A stretch of DNA of 64,000 nt from NCBI GenBank assembly GCA_029821735.1, contig JALGSU010000012.1, forward strand, positions 310,001 through 374,000. Direction: 5' to 3'. Numbering within the stretch: the first letter of the stretch is position 1; each line of letters begins with the position of its first letter. Shown in pieces: positions 35,957 to 43,931 of the stretch. The stretch comes from Candidatus Zipacnadia bacterium (lineage in GTDB: Bacteria > Armatimonadota > Zipacnadia > Zipacnadales > UBA5352). The translations under genes were made by a program, and so were the position numbers. The notes beneath the pieces are model-generated. The model saw nothing but the letters and a program-made list of their open reading frames with translations, did no database searches and was not told where the DNA came from.

Positions 35957-36595
35957 CGCGGCTCGCACTGCGCGGCCGGGCGGGCGCGATCGCCAGGGGA
36001 TCGTGAGCGGTCTGGCGATCTTGGCGGCGAGCTTCACCGTGGCCAGCGTGTTGCCGACGGCAGGCGTGGCTGGCTTCGCGCTGGTGCTGGTGGCTCTGTC
36101 GGCGTGGCTGGCGCCTGACGCGCTGCGGCGCATGGCCGGGTGGCGAGTGTTGGCCATTCTGGTGCTGCTGGGCGGAGTCTCTTGGCTGGGGCAGAGCATC
36201 GTCGCGGCGGCAGGGTCGCCGGGCCAGGTCGGTCCGGCCGCGCTGGCGCTGCATATCGTGATGCGCGTTGGCGTGATATTGCTGGCCGTGGGCCTCGTCG
36301 CGTATAGTCTGCCGCTGGAGCAGTTCGCGGCGGGCCTCGAGCGACTGGGTCTGCGCAACTTTGGCTTCGCGATGGGCGTGGCGGTCAATGCGCTGCCGGT
36401 CGCGCTGGCGACACTTCAGCAGACGTGGCGGGCGCTGAAGCTGCGCCGACCCTATGCGAAGGGCCGTCTGCACGCCTGGCGGCTGGCGGCGACGACGGTG
36501 AGCTGCCGGTGCTGGTAACCGGGCTTGACGCGGTCTTCGCTGCGTCGGCCGCGATTGTCATCGCGTATTGCCTCTACTGGGCGGCTACGAACTAG
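35946..36595 (+). CDS. ECF transporter T component (EcfT-like) with C-terminal frame break
   Basis: Membrane scaffold subunit joining S and ATPase subunits. Helices at residues 20-120 and the coupling region LKLRRPYAKGR (the basic helix that contacts the ATPases) are visible. The frame from ATG 35946 stops at 36516 after LAATTVSCRCW, well before the usual length (about 250). Another frame then reads LVTGLDAVFAASAAIVIAYCLYWAATN to TAG at 36593, which looks like the final membrane helix of the family. A segment with the second coupling helix seems lost near 36500. It overlaps the S gene by 11 nt. Confidence 0.65.
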
Positions 36596-36632
36596 GCCAC
36601 ATTACCGGAAGTGGACAGGGAGAGTGATTGCC

Positions 36633-37670
36633 GTGAAGCGATGTATCGTGGTCGGCTGCGGAGGTCGGGGAAGATACTGGACCAACAGCATTCTGGCCGA
36701 GATGAAGGACAAGGTCGAGGTCGTTGGGCTGGTCGATATCGAGCAGGAGCCGCTCGCCCAGGGCGCCGAGACGCACGGGCTTGCCGACAGCGCTCTGTTC
36801 ACCGACACCAACGCGTGCATGGACGCGGTCGAGGCCGACTTCTGCCTTATCTCCACGCCGCCGTGGGTCCACGAGGAGAACGTGCGCTCGGCGGTCGAGC
36901 ACGGCCTGCCGATCCTGAGCGAGAAGCCCGTCTCGGACACGCTCGAGGCCACCGCGCGCATCAAGAAGATGGTCGACGAGTCCGGGCTGCCCATGGTGGT
37001 CGTGCAGAACTACCGCTATTCGCCCTTCATGCTGGCCTTCCGTGATGTCGTCCGCGAGCAGCGACTCGGCAGGCTCAACTATCTGATTGGTCGATACGCG
37101 CAGGACTACAATCCGCCCAAGAGCTGGGGCCGCTTCCGGCACGAGATGGACAGCGCCCTGGTGGTAGAAGGCTCGGTGCATCACTTTGACATGCTGCGCA
37201 ATCTCACCGGCGGCGATTGCGAGACCTTCTTCGGCTTCGGCTGGATCCCGCCGTGGGCGGATTTCAAGGGCGAATGCCAGGGCCTGTATGTCATGCAGAT
37301 GTCGAACGCGAGCTACTCGGTATACGAGGGCAGCCTCACGAGCGAGGGCATCCAGAACGGGTGGCACAAGGAGTATTACCGGGCTGAGTGCGAGCGAGGC
37401 GCGGTCATCGTCGACAACGACAACGTGGTTCGCATCATCCGTGAGAACGGCGAGGATGAGATCGTCGAGCAGAACATGGATGTCCCCTCCGAGGGCGAGG
37501 CGATCGTGCTCGAGTTCCTCGACTACATGGCGACCGGAACGCCCAGCCAGACCTGTCTCGCCGATAACGTGAAGTCCGTCGGCATGGTCTTCGCCGCCAT
37601 CCAGTGCCACGAGACCGGCATGCCGGTGAACGTTCCGGCAATGCTGCAGGAGGCCTTCGACAGCGTATAG
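36633..37670 (+). CDS. Gfo/Idh/MocA family oxidoreductase
   Basis: NAD(P)-dependent dehydrogenase of 345 residues. N-terminus CIVVGCGGRGRYWTNSI is a complete dinucleotide motif; LISTPPWVHEE, LSEKPVSDT near residue 105 and VVEGSVHHFDMLRNL follow. Start GTG 36633 has AGGGAGAG at 36617-36624, 8 nt upstream. It is the last plus-strand gene before a strong bidirectional terminator. Different clade from the pair at 1112/7040. Confidence 0.88.
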   Translation: MKRCIVVGCGGRGRYWTNSILAEMKDKVEVVGLVDIEQEPLAQGAETHGLADSALFTDTNACMDAVEADFCLISTPPWVHEENVRSAVEHGLPILSEKPVSDTLEATARIKKMVDESGLPMVVVQNYRYSPFMLAFRDVVREQRLGRLNYLIGRYAQDYNPPKSWGRFRHEMDSALVVEGSVHHFDMLRNLTGGDCETFFGFGWIPPWADFKGECQGLYVMQMSNASYSVYEGSLTSEGIQNGWHKEYYRAECERGAVIVDNDNVVRIIRENGEDEIVEQNMDVPSEGEAIVLEFLDYMATGTPSQTCLADNVKSVGMVFAAIQCHETGMPVNVPAMLQEAFDSV

Positions 37671-37695
37671 GCCGCCTCTCCCACCCGCAGAACCA

Positions 37696-37727
37696 GAAAC
37701 GGCCGCTCCGTAAGGGGCGGCCGTTTC
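37696..37727. terminator. Bidirectional terminator
   Basis: GAAACGGCCGCTCC at 37696-37709 pairs with GGGGCGGCCGTTTC at 37714-37727 (14 bp with one G-U pair, GTAA loop). AAA/TTT at the stem base gives a short U-run on both strands. It separates the plus-strand Gfo/Idh gene from the minus-strand folD gene. Confidence 0.8.
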
Positions 37728-37748
37728 GTTGTCTGATGATGGGCCGGC

Positions 37749-38600
37749 TCAGCGGTTGGCCAGCGCCGCCTCGTATGCGCTCTTCATGAGCATCGTGACC
37801 GTCACCGGTCCAACGCCCCCGGGCACCGGCGTGATGGTGCCCGCCACTTCGACCGCCTCGTCGAAGACCACGTCGCCCACGAAGTGGCCCTTGCCGCCAC
37901 CGTCATCCACCCAGTTCGTTGCCACGTCAATGACCACCGCGCCAGGCTTGATCTGGTCGCCGCGGATCAGCCCGGGACTGCCCGCCGCAGCGATGAGAAT
38001 ATCGGCGCGTGATGTGTGGAATGCGACGTCGCGGGTGGTGGTCCGGCAGATCGTGACCGTGGCGCCCCGATCCAGCAGCATCAGCGCCGCGGGCTTGCCC
38101 ACGATTACCGAGCGGCCGACCACGACCACCTCGGCGCCGCGGATTTCGGCGCCCGATTCCTCCACCAGATGCACCGCCGCGAGCGCGGTGTTGGGTGCGA
38201 AGCTGTCATCGCCCCCGGTGGTAAGCCCGAGGTTATGCGGGCTGACACCGTCCACGTCCTTAGCCGGCGCGATGGCCGCCTGCAGGACTCCCGCATTCAC
38301 GCCATCAGGCAGCGGCGTGAGCAAGATCAGTCCGTCGACGGAGGCGTCGGCATTGGCGGCCTCGATGGCAGCCAGGAGATCGGATTCGCTCGCGTCGCCG
38401 GGCATTTCGCGCAGGTCGTACTGCACGCCCACCTGCTTCGCGGTCTTGCTCTGGATGCGGGCATAGCCAGCCGCGCCGGGGTCGTCACCGGCCATGATGG
38501 CCACCAGTTTCGGCGGTCGAGAGAGGGCTTCTATCTGCTCAGTCAATTCGGCGCGCAGTGTCTTCGCAACGGCCTTGCCGTCGAGTATTGTCGCAGCCAT
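37749..38600 (-). CDS. folD: Bifunctional methylene-THF dehydrogenase/methenyl-THF cyclohydrolase
   Basis: FolD, 283 residues, interconverting 5,10-methylene-, methenyl- and 10-formyl-tetrahydrofolate with NAD(P). Seen: YARIQSKTA with the catalytic Lys, PAKDVDGVSPHNLG, VVVGRSVIVGKPAAL Rossmann segment and PGGVGPVTVTML near the end. The usual LPLP and PCTP blocks read LTPLPDG and APNTA, so it is a divergent FolD. It is last of the fhs-fchA-folD operon, starting 2 nt after the fchA stop. Confidence 0.9.
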   Translation of the reverse strand: MAATILDGKAVAKTLRAELTEQIEALSRPPKLVAIMAGDDPGAAGYARIQSKTAKQVGVQYDLREMPGDASESDLLAAIEAANADASVDGLILLTPLPDGVNAGVLQAAIAPAKDVDGVSPHNLGLTTGGDDSFAPNTALAAVHLVEESGAEIRGAEVVVVGRSVIVGKPAALMLLDRGATVTICRTTTRDVAFHTSRADILIAAAGSPGLIRGDQIKPGAVVIDVATNWVDDGGGKGHFVGDVVFDEAVEVAGTITPVPGGVGPVTVTMLMKSAYEAALANR

Positions 38601-38602
38601 GG

Positions 38603-39253
38603 TCAGTCCTGCTTTCTCGTCACGGCGGCCATCACGTCAGCGAAGACCCGCTCGCAGGTTGCCCGCACTGCTTCGCCCATGACGCGTAGTTCGGTGCCCG
38701 CGCGCATGGCGAACTCGACGTCATCCAACAGCGCTAGGTTCACCTCGACGTTCAGCCGCGCGCAGTCGAACGCTGCCTGGCACAGCCGCGCCGCCACGCC
38801 CACGTCGCTGATCAGGTTGCGGTTGCCCTTCGCGGCCAGTGGGGGCAGATGGGTGCTGAGCCGATGGGTGCAGCGGGCCAGCTCCAGCGGCACTTCAGCG
38901 GCGCCGCGCAGGGCGGTCTGGATGAGCTCATCGCGCGCGGCCTTGATGATGTCACCCCTCTTGGGCAGGCCGTAAGCGTCGCGCACGATCGAGTAGGCCT
39001 CGACGTCAGCGTGCGTGATTTCGATCAACTCGGCGCGGATGTCGCCGATGGCAGACATGTGCTCGCGGATCTCGCTCTCGACGTCCGCATACTTCTTCTT
39101 GCCGACCGTGAAGTTGCCGACCATCTCGCCGGATGCCGCAGCCAGCGCGCCCGCGAGCGCAGCGGCGCTGCCTCCGCCCGGTGCGGGGTCACTGCCTGCG
39201 AGCATCTCGACATAGCTGCCGACCGTCAGGTCGGGCATTCGTGTGTCACTCAT
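38603..39253 (-). CDS. fchA: Methenyltetrahydrofolate cyclohydrolase / cyclodeaminase (FchA-like)
   Basis: 216-residue all-helical protein of the formiminotransferase-cyclodeaminase C-domain family: the DPAPGGGSAAALAGALAAASGEMV glycine-rich start and a helical bundle with ELIEITHADVEAY. In acetogens and other anaerobes FchA gives the 10-formyl to methenyl-THF step; with a bifunctional FolD next door the functions could overlap. GAGGAG precedes ATG 39253. It is 12 nt after the fhs stop and 2 nt before folD. Confidence 0.87.
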   Translation of the reverse strand: MSDTRMPDLTVGSYVEMLAGSDPAPGGGSAAALAGALAAASGEMVGNFTVGKKKYADVESEIREHMSAIGDIRAELIEITHADVEAYSIVRDAYGLPKRGDIIKAARDELIQTALRGAAEVPLELARCTHRLSTHLPPLAAKGNRNLISDVGVAARLCQAAFDCARLNVEVNLALLDDVEFAMRAGTELRVMGEAVRATCERVFADVMAAVTRKQD

Positions 39254-39265
39254 GCGCGTCTCTCC

Positions 39266-40963
39266 TCAGAACAGGCCGACTACCTCGCCGTGCTCGTCGA
39301 TATCCACGTCCATCGAGGCGGGTCGAGTGGGCAGGCCCGGCATCGTGCGGATCGCGCCGCACAGCGGATACAGGAAGCCCGCGCCGACCGACGGTCGGAT
39401 GTCCTCGATGGGGACCGTGAAGCCCGTTGGCCGACCCTTCAGCGACGGATCGTGGCTCAGCGACAGGTGGGTCTTGGCCATGCAGATGGGCAGGTTGCCC
39501 AGGCCCTGTTTCTGGAACCCTCTGATCTTGCGGCTGACGGCTGCTGAGTACTCGACGCCGTCCGCGCCGTAGATCTTCGTGCAGATGGTCTCGATCTTCT
39601 CCTTGATGGTCGCGTCCAGCGGATACAGGAACTTGAACTCACTGGGTTGCTCGCAGGCCGCGACGACAGCCTGCGCCAGGTCCGCCCCGCCTGCGCCGCC
39701 ATCGGCCCAGACCGTGCTGTCGACCGCCGCGTCCGCCCCTGCGTCGAGCGCGGCCTTCTTGATGGCCGCCATCTCGGCATCGGTGTCGGTCGGGAAGCGG
39801 TTGATGGCCACAACCACCGGGAGGCCGAAGAGTTGGCAGTTCTCGATATGCTTGACCAGGTTTGGCGCGCCGGCGACGACCGCCTCGACGTTCTCTTTCT
39901 CGAACTCCTCCATAGGCGGCTTGGTGCCGGGCCTGAACTTGAACGCGCCGCCGTGCAACTGCAGTGCTCGCACGGTGGCGACGAGGACCACGCACGAGGG
40001 GCGCAGGCCACCCACGCGGCACTTGATGTCGAGGAACTTCTCGGCTCCGCAGTCTGCGCCGAAGCCTGCCTCGGTGGTGACGTAGTCGGCGAGCTTGAGG
40101 GCCATGCGATCGGCGAGAATCGAGTTCGTGCCGACCGCGATGTTGGCGAAGGGCCCTGCATGCAAAAGCGCCGGCACGTTCTCGAGCGTCTGCACCAGGT
40201 TCGGCTTGATGGCGTCGCGCATGAGCACGGCCATCGCGCCTGCGGCGCCGAGGTCCTCGGCGGTCACCGGCTTTCGGCTGCGATTGAGGGCGACCTGGAT
40301 GCGGCCCAGTCGCTCGCGGATGTCCTGCATGCCGGAGGTCAGCGCCAGGATCGCCATGACTTCGGAAGCGACGGTGATGTCGAACTGGGCCTCGCGCGGC
40401 CAGCCGCCATCCTTCCCGCCCAGGCCGATGACGGTGTTGCGCAGCGCCACATCATTCATGTCGATGACGCGGTTCCACGAGATCGTCATCGGGTCAATAT
40501 CGAGCGGGTTCTTGTGCCACAGATGCGCGTCGATCATCGCGGCCAGCAGGTTGTTGGCGGCACCGACGGCGTGGATGTCGCCGGTGAAGTGCAGGTTGAT
40601 CTCCTCCATCGGGACCACCTGCGAGTAGCCACCGCCGCAAGCGCCGCCCTTGATGCCGAAGGTCGGCCCCATCGAGGGCTCGCGCAAGGTCACCATGATG
40701 TCCTTGCCGATGTGGGCGAGCCCCTGGGCGAGACCGATGTTGGTGACGGTCTTGCCCTCACCGAGCGGCGTCGGGGTGATAGCGGTGACCAACACGAGCT
40801 TGCCGTCCGGCCTGTCATCAAGCCGGTCCAGCAGGTCGAGCTTCACCTTGGCCATGTGGTCCCCGTGAAGCTCGATCTCATCGCGGTTGATGCCGGCGTC
40901 CGCGGCCACATCCACGATGTTGCGCATCTGGGCTTGCTGCGCGATCTCAAGGTCGCTGAGCAT
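39266..40963 (-). CDS. fhs: Formate--tetrahydrofolate ligase
   Basis: ATP-dependent ligase that makes 10-formyl-THF from formate, 565 residues, full length. P-loop TPLGEGKT at 65-72; LREPSMGPTFGIKGGACGGGYSQVVPM, LHFTGDIHAV, and the FKFRPGTKPPMEEF region follow. GAGGTGAAGGACAG precedes ATG 40963. First of the three-gene folate one-carbon operon and a marker of formate assimilation or reductive C1 metabolism. The upstream gene (BioD/DRTGG) is 68 nt away on the same strand. Confidence 0.97.
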   Translation of the reverse strand: MLSDLEIAQQAQMRNIVDVAADAGINRDEIELHGDHMAKVKLDLLDRLDDRPDGKLVLVTAITPTPLGEGKTVTNIGLAQGLAHIGKDIMVTLREPSMGPTFGIKGGACGGGYSQVVPMEEINLHFTGDIHAVGAANNLLAAMIDAHLWHKNPLDIDPMTISWNRVIDMNDVALRNTVIGLGGKDGGWPREAQFDITVASEVMAILALTSGMQDIRERLGRIQVALNRSRKPVTAEDLGAAGAMAVLMRDAIKPNLVQTLENVPALLHAGPFANIAVGTNSILADRMALKLADYVTTEAGFGADCGAEKFLDIKCRVGGLRPSCVVLVATVRALQLHGGAFKFRPGTKPPMEEFEKENVEAVVAGAPNLVKHIENCQLFGLPVVVAINRFPTDTDAEMAAIKKAALDAGADAAVDSTVWADGGAGGADLAQAVVAACEQPSEFKFLYPLDATIKEKIETICTKIYGADGVEYSAAVSRKIRGFQKQGLGNLPICMAKTHLSLSHDPSLKGRPTGFTVPIEDIRPSVGAGFLYPLCGAIRTMPGLPTRPASMDVDIDEHGEVVGLF

Positions 40964-41031
40964 CTGTCCTTCACCTCTCGGAGTTGAGCAAACTGGGCGC
41001 TAGGGCAGTGCTGAAACGGCCCCGCCACTGA

Positions 41032-42138
41032 CTAAGAGATGGCCTCGACCAGATAGTCGATATCAACCTGCTCGCTCACCAGTCTGATCCCGGTCTCGAT
41101 CTTCTCGTGATCACTGGTGACGACTTTCCCTACCACATCAGAGATTTCGCTGGCCACATCGTACGTGCCCGCGTAAAGCTCAATCACCGGCGCCTGACTG
41201 CGCTCGATCAGTTGCAGGACGCTCGGATGTGGCGAGATACCGCCGGTAATGCAGATGCCGATGATGCCGCCCTCAGCCGAGAGTTCCTCGAAGCTGATCG
41301 CGGCCAGCAGCAGATCGTCACGGTCGCCGGGGATGATCGCGAGGGTGCCGGGCTCAAGCGATTGCAGCAGACGGTGAGCATGCTGGGCGCCGATGATCAC
41401 GTTGTGGATAGGGCGGTCCAGGTAGCGGTCCCCGTGCACCAGCACCGCGTCAGTTTCGGCGGCGATCTGGCGCATGGTCAGTCGGCTCAGCACTGGCTCG
41501 TATGGGATGACGCCCATCAGGTGACTGTCATGCCGCTCCAACCAGCCGGCCAGCAACGGCCCCAGCTTGTCCATCTTGTCTGGCAGGAACTTGTTGGCCA
41601 CCATGCCGAGCATGCGGCAGCCTTCCTGGTCGAACATGGCCCGGTTGAGCGAGTACTCGTCGATCGGTTTCCCCAGGCCCCCGCTGCTGACGATCAGCGC
41701 GCCCGCCTCGAGAATGCTGGCCACTTGGGCGTTGCCCATGCCCACCACCGAACCCACGCCCGCATGACCGGTGCCCTCGACAACGATCACGTCGGCGTCT
41801 TCCGAGAGGCGCGCGTATGCGTCCTCTATCTGGGTGATGAGTGGCTCGCGTGGGCGACCGGCGGCCACGAAGTCGGTCGTGAATCCCGAGGGGATGGTGA
41901 TCGGGTTGCAGTCGGCGGCCGGGCTATCGAGGCCGAAAACTGTGTTGATGAGCACGACGTCCTCATCGACGCGCACGCCGTCGACCTTCACCGTCCGCTG
42001 GCCGACCGGCTTCATGTAGCGGACGCGCATCCCGCGCTCACGCAGCGCCGCCACCAGCCCGAGCGATACCAGCGTCTTGCCACTGTGCTGGCTGGTGCCG
42101 GCGATAAAGATACCTGGGCAGGCGCTGTGATTGCTCAT
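41032..42138 (-). CDS. BioD-like P-loop protein with DRTGG domain
   Basis: 368-residue protein of the phosphotransacetylase N-terminal/dethiobiotin-synthetase-like family. Walker A GTSQHSGKT at residues 14-22; SSGGLGKPIDEYSLN and VANKFLPDKMDKLGP are family blocks; the C-terminal DRTGG-like domain starts about residue 215 with PIHNVIIGAQHAHRLLQ. Such proteins stand alone in many anaerobes and their reaction is not settled (regulation of acetyl-phosphate metabolism is suggested from the Pta link). It precedes fhs on the same strand, so a tie to C1/acetyl metabolism is possible. Confidence 0.8.
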   Translation of the reverse strand: MSNHSACPGIFIAGTSQHSGKTLVSLGLVAALRERGMRVRYMKPVGQRTVKVDGVRVDEDVVLINTVFGLDSPAADCNPITIPSGFTTDFVAAGRPREPLITQIEDAYARLSEDADVIVVEGTGHAGVGSVVGMGNAQVASILEAGALIVSSGGLGKPIDEYSLNRAMFDQEGCRMLGMVANKFLPDKMDKLGPLLAGWLERHDSHLMGVIPYEPVLSRLTMRQIAAETDAVLVHGDRYLDRPIHNVIIGAQHAHRLLQSLEPGTLAIIPGDRDDLLLAAISFEELSAEGGIIGICITGGISPHPSVLQLIERSQAPVIELYAGTYDVASEISDVVGKVVTSDHEKIETGIRLVSEQVDIDYLVEAIS

Positions 42139-42305
42139 GTGCAGTCTCTGCTTTCCCAGTACGCATGGTGTGGTACCATTGGCAATTGCAGATTGAGTTT
42201 CCCGGTCGCATTCGCAAATCCCTTCGGGCGTGTGTGCAAACCGGGCAGGTCTGGCCTCTCCCTTGCACGAAGAAGTCCCATGCGCTTGCGGTGGTGGATA
42301 CTGGC

Positions 42306-42311
42306 TATACT
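42306..42311 (+). promoter_or_regulatory. Candidate -10 box of methyltransferase gene
   Basis: TATACT, 39 nt before ATG 42350, in the 212-nt divergent gap. TTGCGG lies only 14 nt upstream, so the -35 is weak or mis-spaced. Short palindromes (GCAATTGC near 42180) occur in the same gap, a possible control site for the restriction-modification genes. Confidence 0.3.
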
Positions 42312-42349
42312 AGGCTTAGTGAATGCGGCGACTGAAGTGAGGCGCAACG

Positions 42350-43201
42350 ATGACCGACCACAGGGTAGTATTCGGGGATGCGGGAGAGATGACGGAGTTG
42401 GATGACGAGAGCGTCCATCTTGTCGTGACGTCGCCTCCCTACTGGTGCATCAAGGACTACGGTCACCCCGAGCAGATCGGGCGGGAACAGCCGTACGAGG
42501 ATTATCTCGAGGCGCTGTCGCGAGTCATAGACGAATGCCACCGAGTACTCCACAAAGGTTGCCGCATGGCCATCAACATCGGCGACCAATATCTGCGCGC
42601 GAAAGAGCATGGGCGCTACCGGATACAGCCCATTCCTGCTGACCTGACCTCCGTCGGACGTCAGGCCGGCTTTGACTTCATGGGGAGCATCATCTGGCGC
42701 AAGGTCAGCACGACCAACACCACCGGTGGATGCTCGCTGATGGGGTCAATATACTATCCGAAGGACGGGCATGTCACATATGAACACGAGTACATTCTTC
42801 TCTTCCGCAAGCGGGGCTCGTGGCCCAAGCCGGGTGAAGAGGCCAAAGAACGAAGCCGGCTGACACTTGAGGAAAGGTCTGCGTGGTTCCGCGGGGTATG
42901 GGATGACATTGCGCCTGAACGACAGGGAGAGCACGTCGCGATGTTCCCGGTGGCGCTGCCGCAGCGCCTGATCAAAATGTACTCATTCTGGGGCGAGACG
43001 GTACTCGATCCGTTCATGGGCAGTGGCACAACGGCGTTGGCGGCTGCCACTAAGGGCAGGAACTCGCTGGGATACGAGATCAACCCCGAGTTCGAGCCGA
43101 TAATTCGCGACAAACTCGACTCGCCGCAGCCCAACCTGTTCGACGCGGCGCAACTGCATCTAGAATTCAGCCACGCGCGACTTGAGCGCGTGGGCACGTA
43201 G
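42350..43201 (+). CDS. DNA methyltransferase, N4-cytosine type (MjaI-like)
   Basis: 283-residue beta-class amino-methyltransferase. Catalytic motif TSPPYW at residues 27-32 (SPPY is typical of N4-cytosine enzymes) precedes, as in the beta class, the SAM-binding motif DPFMGSGTT at about 219-228. The nuclease-like gene on the opposite strand, whose stop is 2 nt away, reads like the MjaI family (CTAG), so the target may be CTAG; this is inference. GAGG precedes ATG 42350 at 8 nt. The gene itself looks intact. Confidence 0.88.
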   Translation: MTDHRVVFGDAGEMTELDDESVHLVVTSPPYWCIKDYGHPEQIGREQPYEDYLEALSRVIDECHRVLHKGCRMAINIGDQYLRAKEHGRYRIQPIPADLTSVGRQAGFDFMGSIIWRKVSTTNTTGGCSLMGSIYYPKDGHVTYEHEYILLFRKRGSWPKPGEEAKERSRLTLEERSAWFRGVWDDIAPERQGEHVAMFPVALPQRLIKMYSFWGETVLDPFMGSGTTALAAATKGRNSLGYEINPEFEPIIRDKLDSPQPNLFDAAQLHLEFSHARLERVGT

Positions 43202-43203
43202 CA

Positions 43204-43794
43204 CTACTTGAAGTCAGCCGGCTCGAACTCGAACTCAATCACACTCCCGACCTTCTTGTAGGTCACGACAGCCACCTCGATATGTTCCGGCAGTGAGGCC
43301 GGAACGTCGTAGCTGTCGGGTTTGATGGAAACCGGTTTGCCACCCACGTAGCCGTCCACGCCGCGAGACTCATCTTCGGGAGTAGCCGCAGTCCAGTCGG
43401 TGCCCATCTCCGCGGCTATTCGTTCGACGATCGCTTTCTGGAAAAGCATCCCCTGGTATGTCTTGTAGATGACGAGATCATGGACCCATTCGCGTATGAT
43501 GGCCTCATCGATCTCAGCCAGGACCGCTCGGAATGATATCAGCATGTTGCTGATCCGCTTTGCGGCACCCTCAATCGTGTCCGGGTGGTCATCCAGATAC
43601 CAGCTAGCCCATGTCTCGACATCGCCGCCCGGGAACTACTCGATCAACTCGCTCATCTGTCCGACATTGTTGGGTCGAGTTGCCTGAGCAGTTCGGTTGG
43701 CCAGATTCAGCAGTGGGGCAGCATATTTGGGCAGTTCCATCTTGGGTATGCTCAGGGCTTGAGCTATGTCCTGCTGTTGCAGTCTGATTATCAT
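43204..43794 (-). pseudogene. MjaI-family type II restriction endonuclease interrupted by an amber codon
   Basis: From ATG 43794 (GAGGGAG 8 nt upstream) the frame reads MIIRLQQQDIAQALSIPKME, then KYAAPLLNLANRTAQATRP and VGQMSELIE, and meets TAG at 43636-43638. The very same frame goes on with FPGGDVETWASWYLDDHPD and then to the stop at 43204, with SRGVDGYVGGKPVSIKPDSY as the D...(S)xK catalytic segment. All of this matches the MjaI-type nuclease layout (about 200 residues) with one nonsense codon, probably CAG to TAG. TAG is a normal stop elsewhere in the window (for example 3429), so recoding is unlikely. The paired methyltransferase is intact. Confidence 0.7.
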
Positions 43795-43931
43795 GTCGAA
43801 TACTCCCTCATAGGCTGCATGTGATGTCCGCCGTTCGGCACCTTCAACTGAGGACCACGATGCTCCTCCCAAGAGACGTGGAGTGCGCGAGTAGGGCAGG
43901 TGCCCCGCGAGCGCCAAGCGAATATGCGCAC

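Noticed and set aside
42350-43201. PglX methylase partner of the BREX-like pair
   Set aside because: It is a small beta-class SPPY enzyme of 283 residues paired with its own nuclease, 13 kb away; PglX is about 1200 residues.
43636-43638. Pyrrolysine at the TAG in the nuclease gene
   Set aside because: TAG ends other genes normally (for example at 3429), no Pyl genes are seen and the protein is not a methylamine methyltransferase.
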